This document shows, in pieces, positions 27,946 through 37,638 of a stretch of 64,000 bases of DNA. The notes beneath the pieces were generated by a model. It saw only the letters and a list, made by a program, of their open reading frames with translations. It was not told where the DNA came from and made no database searches. The stretch spans positions 21,921 through 85,920 of the forward strand of contig CAJUGO010000007.1 of NCBI GenBank assembly GCA_910585865.1, read 5' to 3'. The translations under genes were made by a program, and so were the position numbers. Positions within the stretch are counted from its first letter, which is position 1, and every line of letters begins with the position of its first letter. This DNA is from an uncultured Ruminococcus sp. (GTDB taxonomy: Bacteria > Bacillota > Clostridia > Oscillospirales > Acutalibacteraceae).

Positions 27946-28909
27946 TTTTCTGAATAGTAATAATAAAATTAAAGTTGTTTCAATTGTTGGACCTACTGCT
28001 TCAGGGAAGACCGGACTGGCAGTTAAGCTGGCAAAACACTTTGACGGTGAAATTGTTTCAGCTGATTCAATGCAGATATACAAAGGTATGCATATTGCAA
28101 CTGCAAAACCATCTGTTTCGGAAATGGATGGCGTAAAACATCATTTAATTGATTTTTTACCGTGCAGTGAAACATACTCAGTTGCTATGTTTGTCAAAGA
28201 TGCGGCAAAGTGTATTAAAGATATAAATTTTGCACATAAGCTTCCGTTTATTGTAGGAGGCACAGGACTTTATATTGATTCTTTGCTTAAAAATATTAAT
28301 TTCAGCGAGGAAAACCGCGATGAGGCTTATTCGCAAACTTTGTGGCAGATATATAATGAGCAAGGTGTCGATAAGCTGCTTGAAATACTTTCTGAATTTG
28401 ATATTAAATCTTTTATGCGGTTAAAAGAGGGCAGAAATGCAAAGCGTATTATTCGTGCCATTGAATTTTATAATACTACAGGGAGCACTATCAGTGATCA
28501 AATAGAAAAATCAAAATCAGAAAGCAGTCCTTATTTTCCTATTAAAATTGGACTTAATTGTAAGAACAGACAGATTCTTTATGACAGAATAAATACCAGA
28601 GTTGATAATATGCTTAAAAACGGATTGGTAGATGAAGCTAAAAATGTTATTAATTCAAACCTAAGTTACACGTCGGTAAAGGCTATTGGATATAAAGAGC
28701 TGTTACCGTATTTTGAAGGAAATAAATCACTTAATGAGTGTATAGATAAATTAAAAATGGAAACTCGCAGATATGCAAAAAGACAGATTACGTGGTTTAA
28801 ACGTGATTCTGATATTAATTGGCTTTATATAGATGAATATAATTCTGCTGAAGAATTATATAACGCTGCAAGGACTATAATTGAAAGAGGATTAAAGATT
28901 TATGGATAA
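27932..28909 (+). CDS. miaA: tRNA dimethylallyltransferase MiaA
   Basis: MiaA prenylates A37 of tRNAs that read UNN codons, making the i6A substrate for MiaB. The P-loop G-P-T-A-S-G-K-T, D-S-M-Q-I-Y, G-G-T-G-L-Y and R-R-Y-A-K-R-Q-I-T-W-F motifs are present. The start is uncertain. TTG 27932 overlaps the end of mutL; a CTG six codons later (27950) sits behind AGGGCG and would also work. The 325 aa length is slightly above average. Confidence 0.94.
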   Translation: MAGRDFLNSNNKIKVVSIVGPTASGKTGLAVKLAKHFDGEIVSADSMQIYKGMHIATAKPSVSEMDGVKHHLIDFLPCSETYSVAMFVKDAAKCIKDINFAHKLPFIVGGTGLYIDSLLKNINFSEENRDEAYSQTLWQIYNEQGVDKLLEILSEFDIKSFMRLKEGRNAKRIIRAIEFYNTTGSTISDQIEKSKSESSPYFPIKIGLNCKNRQILYDRINTRVDNMLKNGLVDEAKNVINSNLSYTSVKAIGYKELLPYFEGNKSLNECIDKLKMETRRYAKRQITWFKRDSDINWLYIDEYNSAEELYNAARTIIERGLKIYG

Positions 28910-30185
28910 ATTGCTTTTTAGACGAATACTGATAACTGCAATATCTATTCTTGCAGTTATTTATGTAGCTTATTTGCTAATAAGCACCAATTTCAAGATA
29001 TATCCTACTGAGAATGTAGTACAGGCAACAGTTACAGACAAAATATATACTAATGGCTTTATTATCAGAGATGAGACAATTATTAATAATAACACTTCGG
29101 GGGTTTTATCATTTTCCGTATCTGACAGTGAAGAAGTTAGTGTCGGAGGAGAAATTGCCAAAGTATATTCAAATGAAAGTGATGCCGCTGCTCAGTCAAA
29201 AGCAAACGCCCTTGAAGTACAGCTTAATAATTTACAGTCACTGCAAAATAATAATACTATACGCAATATTGGAATAGATACAATTAACAACAATATTAAT
29301 AATAATATCGTAAATTTATTGAGCGGATTAAATAACAGGGATATGTTTACAGTTGATAAAAATCTGAATAACCTAGTTTATTCTGTAAATCAACGACAGC
29401 TATTTACCGGAAAGATTAAGAATTTTGATTCTGAAATTGCAGAGTTGCAAACACAAATTAATACCCTTAGAGATTCTTCCGGCAAAAGTATTGACTCAAT
29501 AAAAACTACAAAAGCAGGATATTTCTCCTCTCATTGTGACGGATATGAGAATGCAGTTGAATATTCAAATATAGATAAGCTTAAATTAGAAGACTTAAAT
29601 AAATTAAACAAACACAATATTACTGAGAACGCTGCGGGAAAGATTGTAAGCAGTCTTAACTGGTATGTTGCATGTGAAGTTACTGCTGATGCTGCAACAA
29701 AACTATCTCTTTGGGAAGGACCTGCAACTGTATTGTTTTCTGATGCATCAACAGAGAGTATCCCTGCAGCAATAAAAAGAATTCACCAGGAATCAAGGGA
29801 CAGCAATGCACTGCTTATTCTTGAATGTAATTATATGGACAGTGATTTGATTGAGTCACGTCAGGAGCCGGTTGAAATTGGTCTTGGGACATATACCGGT
29901 CTTAGAATCAGCAAAAGAGCAATTCATGATGATTATGTAGAAAAAACAATTTATGATAATTCCGATAATCCCAAAATCGAAAAGAAAAAGGTGCAGGGTG
30001 TTTATGTGCTTCACGGCAGTGAAGTACAATTTAAACAGATTGCTATAATATATGCTGATGATGATTATGTTTTATGTAATCCTGATCCTGAAGAAGGCGT
30101 ACTGTTTAACGGAGTAACAGTTTCTTTATATGACCAGGTAATTCTTGAAGGAGATGATTTATATGACGGCAAGGTCATTAAGTGA
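28902..30185 (+). CDS. Membrane-anchored HlyD/lipoyl-like domain protein
   Basis: This 427 aa protein has one N-terminal membrane segment (about residues 8-26) and a large extracytoplasmic part. Residues ~35-95 resemble one half of a biotinyl/lipoyl-type domain, as in HlyD adaptors (G-F-I-I-R-D-E, then S-G-V-L-S-F and V-S-V-G-G-E-I-A). A helical hairpin with heptad-like Leu/Asn follows, and then a beta-rich part. It sits between miaA and yggS with overlaps on both sides, at a position conserved in Clostridia. No ABC transporter partner is nearby, so an envelope or division role is as likely as efflux. Confidence 0.7.
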   Translation: MDKLLFRRILITAISILAVIYVAYLLISTNFKIYPTENVVQATVTDKIYTNGFIIRDETIINNNTSGVLSFSVSDSEEVSVGGEIAKVYSNESDAAAQSKANALEVQLNNLQSLQNNNTIRNIGIDTINNNINNNIVNLLSGLNNRDMFTVDKNLNNLVYSVNQRQLFTGKIKNFDSEIAELQTQINTLRDSSGKSIDSIKTTKAGYFSSHCDGYENAVEYSNIDKLKLEDLNKLNKHNITENAAGKIVSSLNWYVACEVTADAATKLSLWEGPATVLFSDASTESIPAAIKRIHQESRDSNALLILECNYMDSDLIESRQEPVEIGLGTYTGLRISKRAIHDDYVEKTIYDNSDNPKIEKKKVQGVYVLHGSEVQFKQIAIIYADDDYVLCNPDPEEGVLFNGVTVSLYDQVILEGDDLYDGKVIK

Positions 30186-30876
30186 TGTTGAGTATAATTA
30201 TAAGCTTATAAACGATCGCATTGCCGAGGCTGCGCTAAAGTCAGGAAGAAGCAGGGATGACATAACATTTCTTGCTGCTACAAAAACAGTGGATGCTGAT
30301 GTTATAAATCATGCTATTTCACTCGGGCTTGATCATATTGGCGAAAACAGGGTTCAGGAACTTCTTTCAAAATATGACGACTACAATCTTGAAAGCTGTT
30401 CTCTGCAATTTATCGGTCATCTTCAAACTAATAAGGTTAGACAGATTATAGACAAGGTTGATTTGATTCAGTCAGTAGATTCGCTAAAACTTGCTAATGA
30501 AATTTCAAAGCAATCTTTAAAAATTAATAAAAAAACAGATGTATTGATAGAGGTTAATATCGGCAAAGAGGAAAACAAGTCCGGCATTTTTCCTGAAATG
30601 CTTGAAGAATTGCTTTGTCAGATTTCTGAAATGGACGGTATTTCAGTTAAAGGGCTTATGGCAATACCTCCAATTTGTGATACTTCACAGAAAATTTCTA
30701 AATTTTTTAATAATATGCATAATCTATTTATTGACATATCGCAAAAAAAATTAGATAATATAAGTATGACTATTCTTTCAATGGGAATGTCTTCCGACTA
30801 CTATGAGGCTATTTTGGAAGGAGCTAACATGGTTAGAATCGGTTCTTCATTATTTGGTGCAAGAAATTATATATAA
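30163..30876 (+). CDS. yggS: YggS/YlmE-family PLP homeostasis protein
   Basis: This is a fold-type III PLP-binding protein (PLPBP) with no known catalytic activity that buffers pyridoxal phosphate. L-A-A-T-K-T-V carries the PLP lysine. G-E-N-R-V-Q-E, F-I-G-H-L-Q-T-N-K and M-G-M-S-S-D-Y are family signatures. ATG 30163 follows AGGAG and overlaps the previous gene by 23 bases. The neighbours sepF, ylmH and divIVA reproduce the ylmE-H/divIVA cluster of Gram-positives. Confidence 0.94.
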   Translation: MTARSLSDVEYNYKLINDRIAEAALKSGRSRDDITFLAATKTVDADVINHAISLGLDHIGENRVQELLSKYDDYNLESCSLQFIGHLQTNKVRQIIDKVDLIQSVDSLKLANEISKQSLKINKKTDVLIEVNIGKEENKSGIFPEMLEELLCQISEMDGISVKGLMAIPPICDTSQKISKFFNNMHNLFIDISQKKLDNISMTILSMGMSSDYYEAILEGANMVRIGSSLFGARNYI

Positions 30877-30897
30877 TTATATAGGAGGAAAATATAA

Positions 30898-31359
30898 ATG
30901 GCTGGTTTTGTTGATAAGTTTAAACGCATGTGGGATGCTCCTGATGATGAGTATGAGTATGATGAGTACGGTTATGCTGATGAAGGTGCAGATGACGGAT
31001 ATAATGACGAGCCCGTAAGAGAAAATAAAGAAAGAGATATGGGCGGCAGAAATAAAGTTGTGAACATAAATGCAACGGCAAAACTTCAGGTAGGAATTTT
31101 TAAACCTGAGCGTTTTGGTGAAGAAACACGTTCTATTGCAGATGAGCTTATGAAGACACATACAGTGGTTCTTAATCTCGAAGACACTAATAAGGATATG
31201 GCAAGAAGAATTCTTGATTTTTTGAGCGGTGTTGCGTATGCTAACCGTGGTAAAATTAAACGTGTGGCAACTAATACCTATATCATTATTCCAAGTAATG
31301 TTGATCTTACAGGTGACGATTTACTTGATGAGTTAGAGAACAGCGGTGTATACTTCTGA
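30898..31359 (+). CDS. sepF: Cell division protein SepF
   Basis: SepF anchors and bundles FtsZ at the septum. The N-terminal amphipathic helix (V-D-K-F-K-R-M-W) can insert into the membrane. An Asp/Tyr-rich acidic linker (about residues 20-45) follows, and then the globular core with V-V-L-N-L-E-D-T and R-R-I-L-D-F-L-S-G. The 153 aa length is normal. AGGAGG precedes it. Confidence 0.95.
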   Translation: MAGFVDKFKRMWDAPDDEYEYDEYGYADEGADDGYNDEPVRENKERDMGGRNKVVNINATAKLQVGIFKPERFGEETRSIADELMKTHTVVLNLEDTNKDMARRILDFLSGVAYANRGKIKRVATNTYIIIPSNVDLTGDDLLDELENSGVYF

Positions 31360-32095
31360 TATTGACAGACAGCTTTTTTCAAAAATAGATGATGGCATTG
31401 AACTTTGCTGTATACGTCAAAAACCGTATTTTATCTTTTTTATGAGTGAACGCAAGCAATATATTGCACAGCAGTATTTAAAATCTGTCGGTTTTGATAA
31501 TTATACTTTTTTTGGCGGTTATGAAAACAGTGAAAGAAAAATGCTTGGTTTATTTTTTAATGATAAAGACATAAAATGTTTTCCAATATATGCAATAGAA
31601 TTTTCTTTTCGGAATTGTGATAAGCTTAACCACAGAGATTTTCTTGGTGCTTTGATGTCGCTTGGCATAGAGCGTGATACAATCGGAGATATTCTTATTG
31701 AGGACGGTAGATGTATTGTTTTTGTCAGAGAAGAACTCAAGGATTATATTACTTCACAAGTTTTTAAAATAGGAAATGTCGGAGTCAAAGTAAATATAGC
31801 TGATCTTTCAAAACTTCCGCAGGGAAGAGGAATGATTGAGAACAATTATGTTGTTTCATCTTTAAGGCTTGACAATATTGTTGCCGCTGTATGTAAGATT
31901 TCCCGTGAGAAAACAAGATCAATGATTTTGTCGGGAAATGTCTGCGTAAATTACTCAGAAGTGAAAAATGTCAGTTTTAATTTGAAGCCGGATGATATAT
32001 TCACAATACGGGGAAAAGGTAAATTTATTTTAAGCGGTATTCTCGGCAACACCGGCAAAGGGCGGCTTAGAATTTCGGTAATATATTTTAGATAA
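31346..32095 (+). CDS. ylmH: YlmH-family S4-domain RNA-binding protein
   Basis: This 249 aa protein has a C-terminal S4 domain (R-L-D-N-I-V-A-A-V ... S-R-E-K-T-R-S-M-I-L-S-G-N-V) ending in D-I-F-T-I-R-G-K-G-K-F. The family binds RNA/ribosomes, and B. subtilis YlmH has been linked to ribosome quality control. The best start is GTG 31346, giving a 14-base overlap with sepF, though its ribosome-binding site is weak. The location between sepF and divIVA is diagnostic. Confidence 0.9.
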   Translation: MYTSDIDRQLFSKIDDGIELCCIRQKPYFIFFMSERKQYIAQQYLKSVGFDNYTFFGGYENSERKMLGLFFNDKDIKCFPIYAIEFSFRNCDKLNHRDFLGALMSLGIERDTIGDILIEDGRCIVFVREELKDYITSQVFKIGNVGVKVNIADLSKLPQGRGMIENNYVVSSLRLDNIVAAVCKISREKTRSMILSGNVCVNYSEVKNVSFNLKPDDIFTIRGKGKFILSGILGNTGKGRLRISVIYFR

Positions 32096-32108
32096 GGAGT
32101 GTAGGTAA

Positions 32109-32777
32109 ATGCTTACAATTGATGAAATTAAAAATATCAGCTTTAGAAAAGCAACGCTCAACGGCGGATACAGGGCTGAGGATGTTAATACATTTATTGA
32201 CGATGTAATTGTGACCTTTGAGCAGCTTAAAAAGGAGAAAACAAATCTTGTACATAAAATCGATGTTCTGGCTACAAGAGTTGAGCAGTACAGAGCTGAC
32301 GAGGAAACTGTACGAAATGCCCTTCTTGCTTCACAAAAGGTGTCTGATGCCTGTGTCAGAGAGGCAAAGGAAAAGGCAGCAAAAATTATCCGTGAAGCAG
32401 AATCTAAGGCTCAGGCTTTGCTTATCGATGCAAATAAAATGACAGCTGCTGAAAAAGAAAAATACCTACAGCTTCAATCTGATGCAGCAGAGTTAAGAAA
32501 TGAACTGATATCACTTTACAGCAAACATATTAAAACAATTGATGAATTCCCTTCTGTTTCTGATGTTGAGAAAGCAAAAGATGAATTAGATAAAAAATAT
32601 CCAACAGAAGAAGTTGTTTCTTCTTCTGTTGAGTCTGTACCTGAAGATGATGTTAAAATAGCAAATACTGTTGAAACAACTGAGTCTGTTACTTTGGAAA
32701 ATGAATCTTCACCTAAACGTCAAAGCAAATTCAGCCATCTTAAATTTGGCGATAATTACGATGTTTCAGCTGACTAA
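32109..32777 (+). CDS. divIVA: DivIVA-family cell division protein
   Basis: The N-terminal DivIVA lipid-binding domain (L-T-I-D-E-I-K-N-I-S-F-R-K-A, then G-Y-R-A-E-D-V-N-T-F-I-D-D-V) is followed by a long coiled coil (about residues 40-150) and an acidic, Ser-rich tail. DivIVA marks negatively curved membrane at septa and poles. The 222 aa length is usual. A conventional AAGGAG site lies ahead of ATG 32109. Confidence 0.94.
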   Translation: MLTIDEIKNISFRKATLNGGYRAEDVNTFIDDVIVTFEQLKKEKTNLVHKIDVLATRVEQYRADEETVRNALLASQKVSDACVREAKEKAAKIIREAESKAQALLIDANKMTAAEKEKYLQLQSDAAELRNELISLYSKHIKTIDEFPSVSDVEKAKDELDKKYPTEEVVSSSVESVPEDDVKIANTVETTESVTLENESSPKRQSKFSHLKFGDNYDVSAD

Positions 32778-32814
32778 TTAAGAAAAAATACAGTTATTGG
32801 AGAGAGTAAATAAA

Positions 32815-35580
32815 ATGTCCCAAGATTATAATTCTACACTTAATCTTCCGAAAACCGAGTTTCCTATGAGAGCAGGACTTCCAAAGAGTGAACCTGTTAC
32901 TTTGAAAAATTGGGAAGACGAAAAGCTTTATGAAAATTTAATGAAATTGAATGAAGGTAAGCCATTATTTGTATTGCATGACGGTCCTCCTTATGCGAAT
33001 GGCGACATACATCTGGGTCACGCATTAAATAAAATATTAAAGGATTTTATTGTCAGATACAAGAATATGGCAGGCTTTAAAGCTCCTTATGTTCCGGGTT
33101 GGGATACGCACGGATTGCCTACGGAGCTTAAGGCAAGACAAAAAGCCGGTGTTGGCAATTCTGCGGAAATTTCTATTGTTGAATTAAGAAAGATGTGTGA
33201 AGAATTTGTTAACGGCTATATTGATGACCAGCGTTCACAGTTTAAAAGATTAGGTATAATCGGTGAGTGGGATAATCCATATATTACGCTTAATCCTGAG
33301 TTTGAAGCTGAACAAATCAGAGTATTTGCTGAGATGGCTTCAAAAGGATATATTTATAAAGGTTTGAAGCCGGTTTATTGGTGCCCTGAATGTAAAACAG
33401 CACTTGCAGAAGCAGAAATTGAGTATGCAGAAGATCCTTGCTTTTCTATCTATGTGAAGTTTAAAACCAAAGACGATAAAGGCGTATTTTCTGCAATGGG
33501 TATTGATCCGTCAAAAGTAAGCTTTGTTATTTGGACAACTACTACATGGACACTTCCTGCCAATGTTGCTATTTGTGTCGGTCCAAGGTTTGAGTATTCT
33601 ATCATTAAAACAGGCGATGAATATCTTGTTATGGCTACTGACTTATTTAAGTCTGCTCTTGAAGTTGCTGAAATTACAGATTATGAAGTTGTTGCTACAG
33701 TTAAAGGCAGTGAACTTGAATATATTACAGCTGCTCATCCGTTCCTTGACAGAGAATCTCTTGTGATTGTTGGTGAGCATGTTACACTTGAAAGTGGTAC
33801 AGGGTGCGTACATACAGCTCCGGGTCATGGTGTTGATGACTACAATGTATGTCTTAATTATCCTGATATTCCTGTTATTTGTCCTGTCGATTCTAATGGT
33901 GTATTAACAGAAGAAGCAGGTCAGTTTGCCGGATTGACTACAAATGAGGCAAATAAGAATATTGCTGCATACCTTGATGAAGAGGGGTCACTCTTTGCTT
34001 TAAAGAAAATTGTTCATCAGTATCCGCATTGCTGGAGATGTAAAACACCTATTCTTTTCAGAGCCACCGATCAATGGTTCTGTTCAGTTGATGACTTCAA
34101 AGATGAAGCTGTTGATGCAATTAATAATGTCGAATGGATTCCCGCGTGGGGTCGCGACAGAATTACCAATATGGTAAGGGAAAGAAAAGACTGGTGTATT
34201 TCTCGTCAAAGAAAATGGGGAGTTCCGATTCCTATTTTCTTCTGTAAGGAATGCGGAGAAGCCCATATTAACAGAGATGCGATGATGGCTGTTGCCGATT
34301 TGTTTGAAAAAGAAGGCTCAAATGCATGGTATAACCATAGTGCAAAAGAAATTTTGCCTGAAGGTACCAAATGCGAAAAATGCGGATGTACGGATTTTGA
34401 AAAAGAAAAAGACATTATGGATGTTTGGTTTGACAGTGGTTCATCACATACTGCTGTGGTAAAAAAACGCAGTGCTCTTGAATTTCCTGCTGACCTTTAT
34501 CTTGAGGGTAATGATCAATACAGAGGATGGTTCCAATCATCACTTCTTACTTCTGTTGCAACTACCGGTGAAGCACCGTACAAGACAGTTCTTACGCATG
34601 GAATGATTCTTGATGACGAGTCAAGAAAAATGAGTAAATCACTTGGAAATGGTATCAGCCCGCAGGATGTTATCAAACAGTATGGTGCAGATGTGTTAAG
34701 GTTATGGGTAGCTTCGACTGACTATCAGACTGATGTTCATATTTCAAACAACATTTTAAAACAGCTTTCTGAAGCATATAGAAAAATCAGAAATACTGCT
34801 AGATATATTCTGGGCAACCTTTCAGATTTTAATCCTGATAATGATATGGTTGAGCTTGATAAGCTTATGCCAATAGATAAATGGGCTATAACCAAATTAA
34901 ACGCTCTTATTGATAAGGTTATTGAATCATATGATAAATATGAATTTCATATGGTATATCACAGTATTCATAATTTCTGTGTTGTAGATATGTCAAATTT
35001 TTATCTTGATGTATTAAAAGACAGATTATATACTGAAAAGTCAGACAGTAGTTCAAGAAGAGCTGCTCAAACAGCAATTTACCTGATTTTAGACGCAATG
35101 ACAAAGATGATGGCTCCGATTCTGGCATACACATCAGATGAAATATGGAAATATATGCCCCACTCTTCGGAAAATAATGCTGAACATGTTATTTTTAATG
35201 AAATGCCTGATAAAGTTAATTTATCTGTAAATGATGAATTTATAGCATTTTGGGATAAAATCCACGAACTCAGAGATGCGGTTAAAAAATCGCTTGAAGC
35301 ATATATTAAAGATAAATTAATTAAAAGTTCGCTTGAAGCAAAAATTATACTTTCAGCAGGCGGCAGTATGCTTGAATTTCTCAGAAAAGCCGAATCTGAA
35401 CTTTGTGCGGCATTTATAGTCTCTGATATTGAAATAGTTGACAATGGCGGTGAACTTGAGATTTCTGTAACAAAAGCAGAAGGAGAAAAATGCGAACGCT
35501 GTTGGTCAATAAGCAAGACAGTCGGAGCTAACAGTGAACATCCAACAATTTGTTCTCGTTGCTGTGATAATTTAAAATAA
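32815..35580 (+). CDS. ileS: Isoleucyl-tRNA synthetase
   Basis: IleRS charges tRNA-Ile. HIGH appears as H-L-G-H at residues 66-69 and K-M-S-K-S at 605-609. The CP1 editing domain has [11 protein letters not shown] and [11 protein letters not shown]. The C-terminal zinc site is C-E-R-C-W ... C-S-R-C-C. I place the start at ATG 32815 behind GGAGAG rather than at an upstream in-frame TTG; this gives 921 aa. The 37-base gap from divIVA leaves no room for a T-box riboswitch. The short architecture is the bacterial (mupirocin-sensitive) type by length. Confidence 0.96.
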   Translation: MSQDYNSTLNLPKTEFPMRAGLPKSEPVTLKNWEDEKLYENLMKLNEGKPLFVLHDGPPYANGDIHLGHALNKILKDFIVRYKNMAGFKAPYVPGWDTHGLPTELKARQKAGVGNSAEISIVELRKMCEEFVNGYIDDQRSQFKRLGIIGEWDNPYITLNPEFEAEQIRVFAEMASKGYIYKGLKPVYWCPECKTALAEAEIEYAEDPCFSIYVKFKTKDDKGVFSAMGIDPSKVSFVIWTTTTWTLPANVAICVGPRFEYSIIKTGDEYLVMATDLFKSALEVAEITDYEVVATVKGSELEYITAAHPFLDRESLVIVGEHVTLESGTGCVHTAPGHGVDDYNVCLNYPDIPVICPVDSNGVLTEEAGQFAGLTTNEANKNIAAYLDEEGSLFALKKIVHQYPHCWRCKTPILFRATDQWFCSVDDFKDEAVDAINNVEWIPAWGRDRITNMVRERKDWCISRQRKWGVPIPIFFCKECGEAHINRDAMMAVADLFEKEGSNAWYNHSAKEILPEGTKCEKCGCTDFEKEKDIMDVWFDSGSSHTAVVKKRSALEFPADLYLEGNDQYRGWFQSSLLTSVATTGEAPYKTVLTHGMILDDESRKMSKSLGNGISPQDVIKQYGADVLRLWVASTDYQTDVHISNNILKQLSEAYRKIRNTARYILGNLSDFNPDNDMVELDKLMPIDKWAITKLNALIDKVIESYDKYEFHMVYHSIHNFCVVDMSNFYLDVLKDRLYTEKSDSSSRRAAQTAIYLILDAMTKMMAPILAYTSDEIWKYMPHSSENNAEHVIFNEMPDKVNLSVNDEFIAFWDKIHELRDAVKKSLEAYIKDKLIKSSLEAKIILSAGGSMLEFLRKAESELCAAFIVSDIEIVDNGGELEISVTKAEGEKCERCWSISKTVGANSEHPTICSRCCDNLK

Positions 35581-35605
35581 AAATAACATAATTATAAACT
35601 ATTAT

Positions 35606-35633
35606 AAATCGGTGTGATTTTACGCACCGATTT
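35606..35633 (+). other. Hairpin between ileS and lspA
   Basis: AAATCGGTG and CACCGATTT form a 9-bp stem with a 10-base loop. No T-run follows, so it may be a weak terminator, an RNA-stability element or a processing site rather than a full stop. Confidence 0.5.
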
Positions 35634-35649
35634 ATGTATTGGAGGTTTT

Positions 35650-36126
35650 ATGCCGTTTATTGCTATTTTATTCGGTGCCCTTATTGCAATTGCTGATCAA
35701 GTTATAAAATATTTTGTTGCTTCTTATCTACAACCGGTAGGCTCAGTTGTGGTAATTGATAATTTTTTTAAGCTTACATATGTAGAAAACAGAGGTGTAG
35801 CTTTCGGTATGTTTTCTGATATGAAATGGCTTTTTATAATTTTAACTTCTATACTGCTTATAATAATAATTTATATTATGTTTAAAAAGAAACCGCATAA
35901 CAAGATGTTCTATATTTCAGCTTCCCTTATTATAGGAGGGGGTATAGGAAATCTTATTGACCGTATTTTTTATGGATATGTTATAGATTATCTCAGTATA
36001 TCATTTTTTCCGCCTGTGTGTAATTTTGCTGATTATTGCATTACAGCAGGTACGGTATTGTTTATTGTTTATATTTTATTTTTCTCAAACTTTGTAAGTT
36101 CTGACAAAAAGAAAGGGAAAACATAA
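35650..36126 (+). CDS. lspA: Lipoprotein signal peptidase (signal peptidase II)
   Basis: LspA is a four-helix membrane aspartyl protease that removes lipoprotein signal peptides. The catalytic Asp residues lie in G-N-L-I-D-R and N-F-A-D-Y. Other family blocks are I-A-D-Q-V-I-K and E-N-R-G-V-A-F-G. ATG 35650 follows GGAGG; it gives 158 aa. A lipoprotein with a lipobox is encoded at 62063-62716. rluD follows directly, the standard order. Confidence 0.96.
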   Translation: MPFIAILFGALIAIADQVIKYFVASYLQPVGSVVVIDNFFKLTYVENRGVAFGMFSDMKWLFIILTSILLIIIIYIMFKKKPHNKMFYISASLIIGGGIGNLIDRIFYGYVIDYLSISFFPPVCNFADYCITAGTVLFIVYILFFSNFVSSDKKKGKT

Positions 36127-37044
36127 ATGACTGAACATAAACTTATTTCTGTTTCTGACGGCACAAGGATTGATAAGTATATTTCAGAGGCGAATATTGG
36201 ACTTTCACGTTCAGGTGCAGTTAACCTTATTGATAAGGGTTCTGTCTTGATAAACGGAAAAAAAACTTTAAAGAACTATAAGTTAAAAATTAATGATGAA
36301 ATAAAAATATTTATCCCCGATCCGGTTGCTTACGAGGCTAAAGCGGAAAATATACTGCTTGATATTGTATACGAAGATAATGATCTTCTTATTGTTAATA
36401 AGAAGAAAGGAATGGTGGTTCATCCAGCTGCGGGCAATTACGAAGGAACACTAGTGAATGCTTTGCTTTATCATTGCGGCAGCAGTTTGTCGGGAATCAA
36501 CGGAGTTTTGCGTCCTGGCATTGTACACAGAATTGATAAAGATACAAGCGGGCTTCTTATTGTAGCAAAAAATGATTTTTCTCATGCACGACTTGCCGAA
36601 CAGATAAAAGAACATACCTTTACACGCGAGTATGAAGCGATAGTAAGTGGCAATATAAAAGATGACAGCGGTACAATAGACGCTCCTATTGGAAGAAATC
36701 CTAATGATAGAAAAAAGATGTGCGTAACTGCGAAAAACAGTAAGAATGCAGTTACTCATTACTTTGTACTTGCGAGATATAAAGGTTACACTCATATAAA
36801 GTGTAAATTAGAAACAGGAAGAACTCATCAAATTAGGGTGCATATGGCTTATTTAGGTCATCCTGTTTCGGGTGACAAAGTTTATGGTATAAAAAATGAA
36901 AAAGTCAGTTTTGCCGGACAATGCCTTCATGCCCGCAAAATTGGCTTTATACACCCCGCAACAGAAAAATACATGGAGTTTATATCTGATTTGCCTGAGT
37001 ATTTTAGCGATTATTTAAATAAGCTTGGTAAAATTAGCAAGTAA
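36127..37044 (+). CDS. rluD: RluD-family 23S rRNA pseudouridine synthase
   Basis: An N-terminal S4 domain (R-I-D-K-Y-I-S-E-A ... N-L-I-D-K-G-S-V-L-I-N-G) is followed by the RluA-type catalytic domain. The catalytic Asp is in V-H-R-I-D-K-D-T-S-G-L-L. T-G-R-T-H-Q-I-R-V-H-M is the second signature. 305 aa is usual. The specific uridine is not determinable from sequence, but the lspA neighbourhood matches Firmicute RluD (YlyB). Confidence 0.94.
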   Translation: MTEHKLISVSDGTRIDKYISEANIGLSRSGAVNLIDKGSVLINGKKTLKNYKLKINDEIKIFIPDPVAYEAKAENILLDIVYEDNDLLIVNKKKGMVVHPAAGNYEGTLVNALLYHCGSSLSGINGVLRPGIVHRIDKDTSGLLIVAKNDFSHARLAEQIKEHTFTREYEAIVSGNIKDDSGTIDAPIGRNPNDRKKMCVTAKNSKNAVTHYFVLARYKGYTHIKCKLETGRTHQIRVHMAYLGHPVSGDKVYGIKNEKVSFAGQCLHARKIGFIHPATEKYMEFISDLPEYFSDYLNKLGKISK

Positions 37045-37067
37045 ATTTAAAATTTTCAAAAAAAGTA

Positions 37068-37096
37068 TTGCATTATTATTCTATTTGTGATACTAT
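37068..37096 (+). promoter_or_regulatory. Promoter upstream of rplS
   Basis: TTGCAT at 37068 and TACTAT at 37091 are spaced by 17 bases. This is a moderate sigma-A match and gives a transcript with a leader of roughly 115 bases. Confidence 0.65.
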
Positions 37097-37102
37097 ATAT
37101 AA

Positions 37103-37216
37103 GCATTTGAAACTGTCGTTACTCTCGACGAAGTTCAAATAACGGCATTGCCGTCATTTTGATGAGATATTCCGCTGCTGTATAGTAAGAATATCAAAAA
37201 AATTAGGAGGATAAAA
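37103..37216 (+). ncRNA. Structured rplS leader, probable L19 autoregulatory leader
   Basis: Three hairpins can be drawn by eye: ATTTGAA with TTCAAAT enclosing TGTCG/CGACG, then ACGGC/GCCGT, then GATATTC/GAATATC just before the AGGAGG site. Many Firmicutes have an L19 leader through which L19 regulates its own synthesis. A match to that family is inferred from position and structure only. Confidence 0.55.
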
Positions 37217-37564
37217 ATGGACGCATTAAAGACTATTGCTGCCGGTTCGGTTAAGGAAACTACTCCGAAATTCAGCATAGGTGATACTGTTAAGGTATCA
37301 GTTAACATTCGCGAAGGCGAAAGAGAAAGAATTCAGATGTTTGAGGGTACTGTTATTGCTAAAAGAGGCAGTGGAGTAGCTGAAACATTTACTGTAAGAC
37401 GCGTAGCTTACGGTGTTGGTGTTGAAAGAGTGTTCCCGCTTCATTCACCCAATGTAAAAGACGTGCAGGTTGTTCGTTACGGTAAAGTACGCAGAAGCAA
37501 GCTTTATTATCTCCGTGACAGAGTTGGTAAGGCTGCTAAGGTTAAAGAGCAAATTCGCAAGTAA
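37217..37564 (+). CDS. rplS: 50S ribosomal protein L19
   Basis: The 115 aa protein contains the L19 signature ([16 protein letters not shown]) and the K-L-Y-Y-L-R-D-R tail. L19 sits at the 30S/50S interface. It starts after AGGAGG, has its own promoter and a terminator directly downstream. Confidence 0.97.
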   Translation: MDALKTIAAGSVKETTPKFSIGDTVKVSVNIREGERERIQMFEGTVIAKRGSGVAETFTVRRVAYGVGVERVFPLHSPNVKDVQVVRYGKVRRSKLYYLRDRVGKAAKVKEQIRK

Positions 37565-37581
37565 TTCTCTAACATACTATG

Positions 37582-37607
37582 AAAGGGACTTTTTAAGTCC
37601 CTTTTTT
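37582..37607 (+). terminator. Rho-independent terminator after rplS
   Basis: A 9-bp stem AAGGGACTT / AAGTCCCTT with a three-base loop runs into a T tract, 18 bases after the rplS stop. Confidence 0.92.
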
Positions 37608-37638
37608 ACTATCTTACTTATTTCAGCAGGTGAATAAA

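Noticed and set aside
32778..32814. T-box riboswitch upstream of ileS (and likewise leuS)
   Set aside because: The gaps are only 37 and 22 bases, far too short for a T-box.
35079..35516. 145-codon minus-strand open frame
   Set aside because: Antisense shadow of the ileS C-terminal part; composition is that of reversed Leu/Glu-rich codons.
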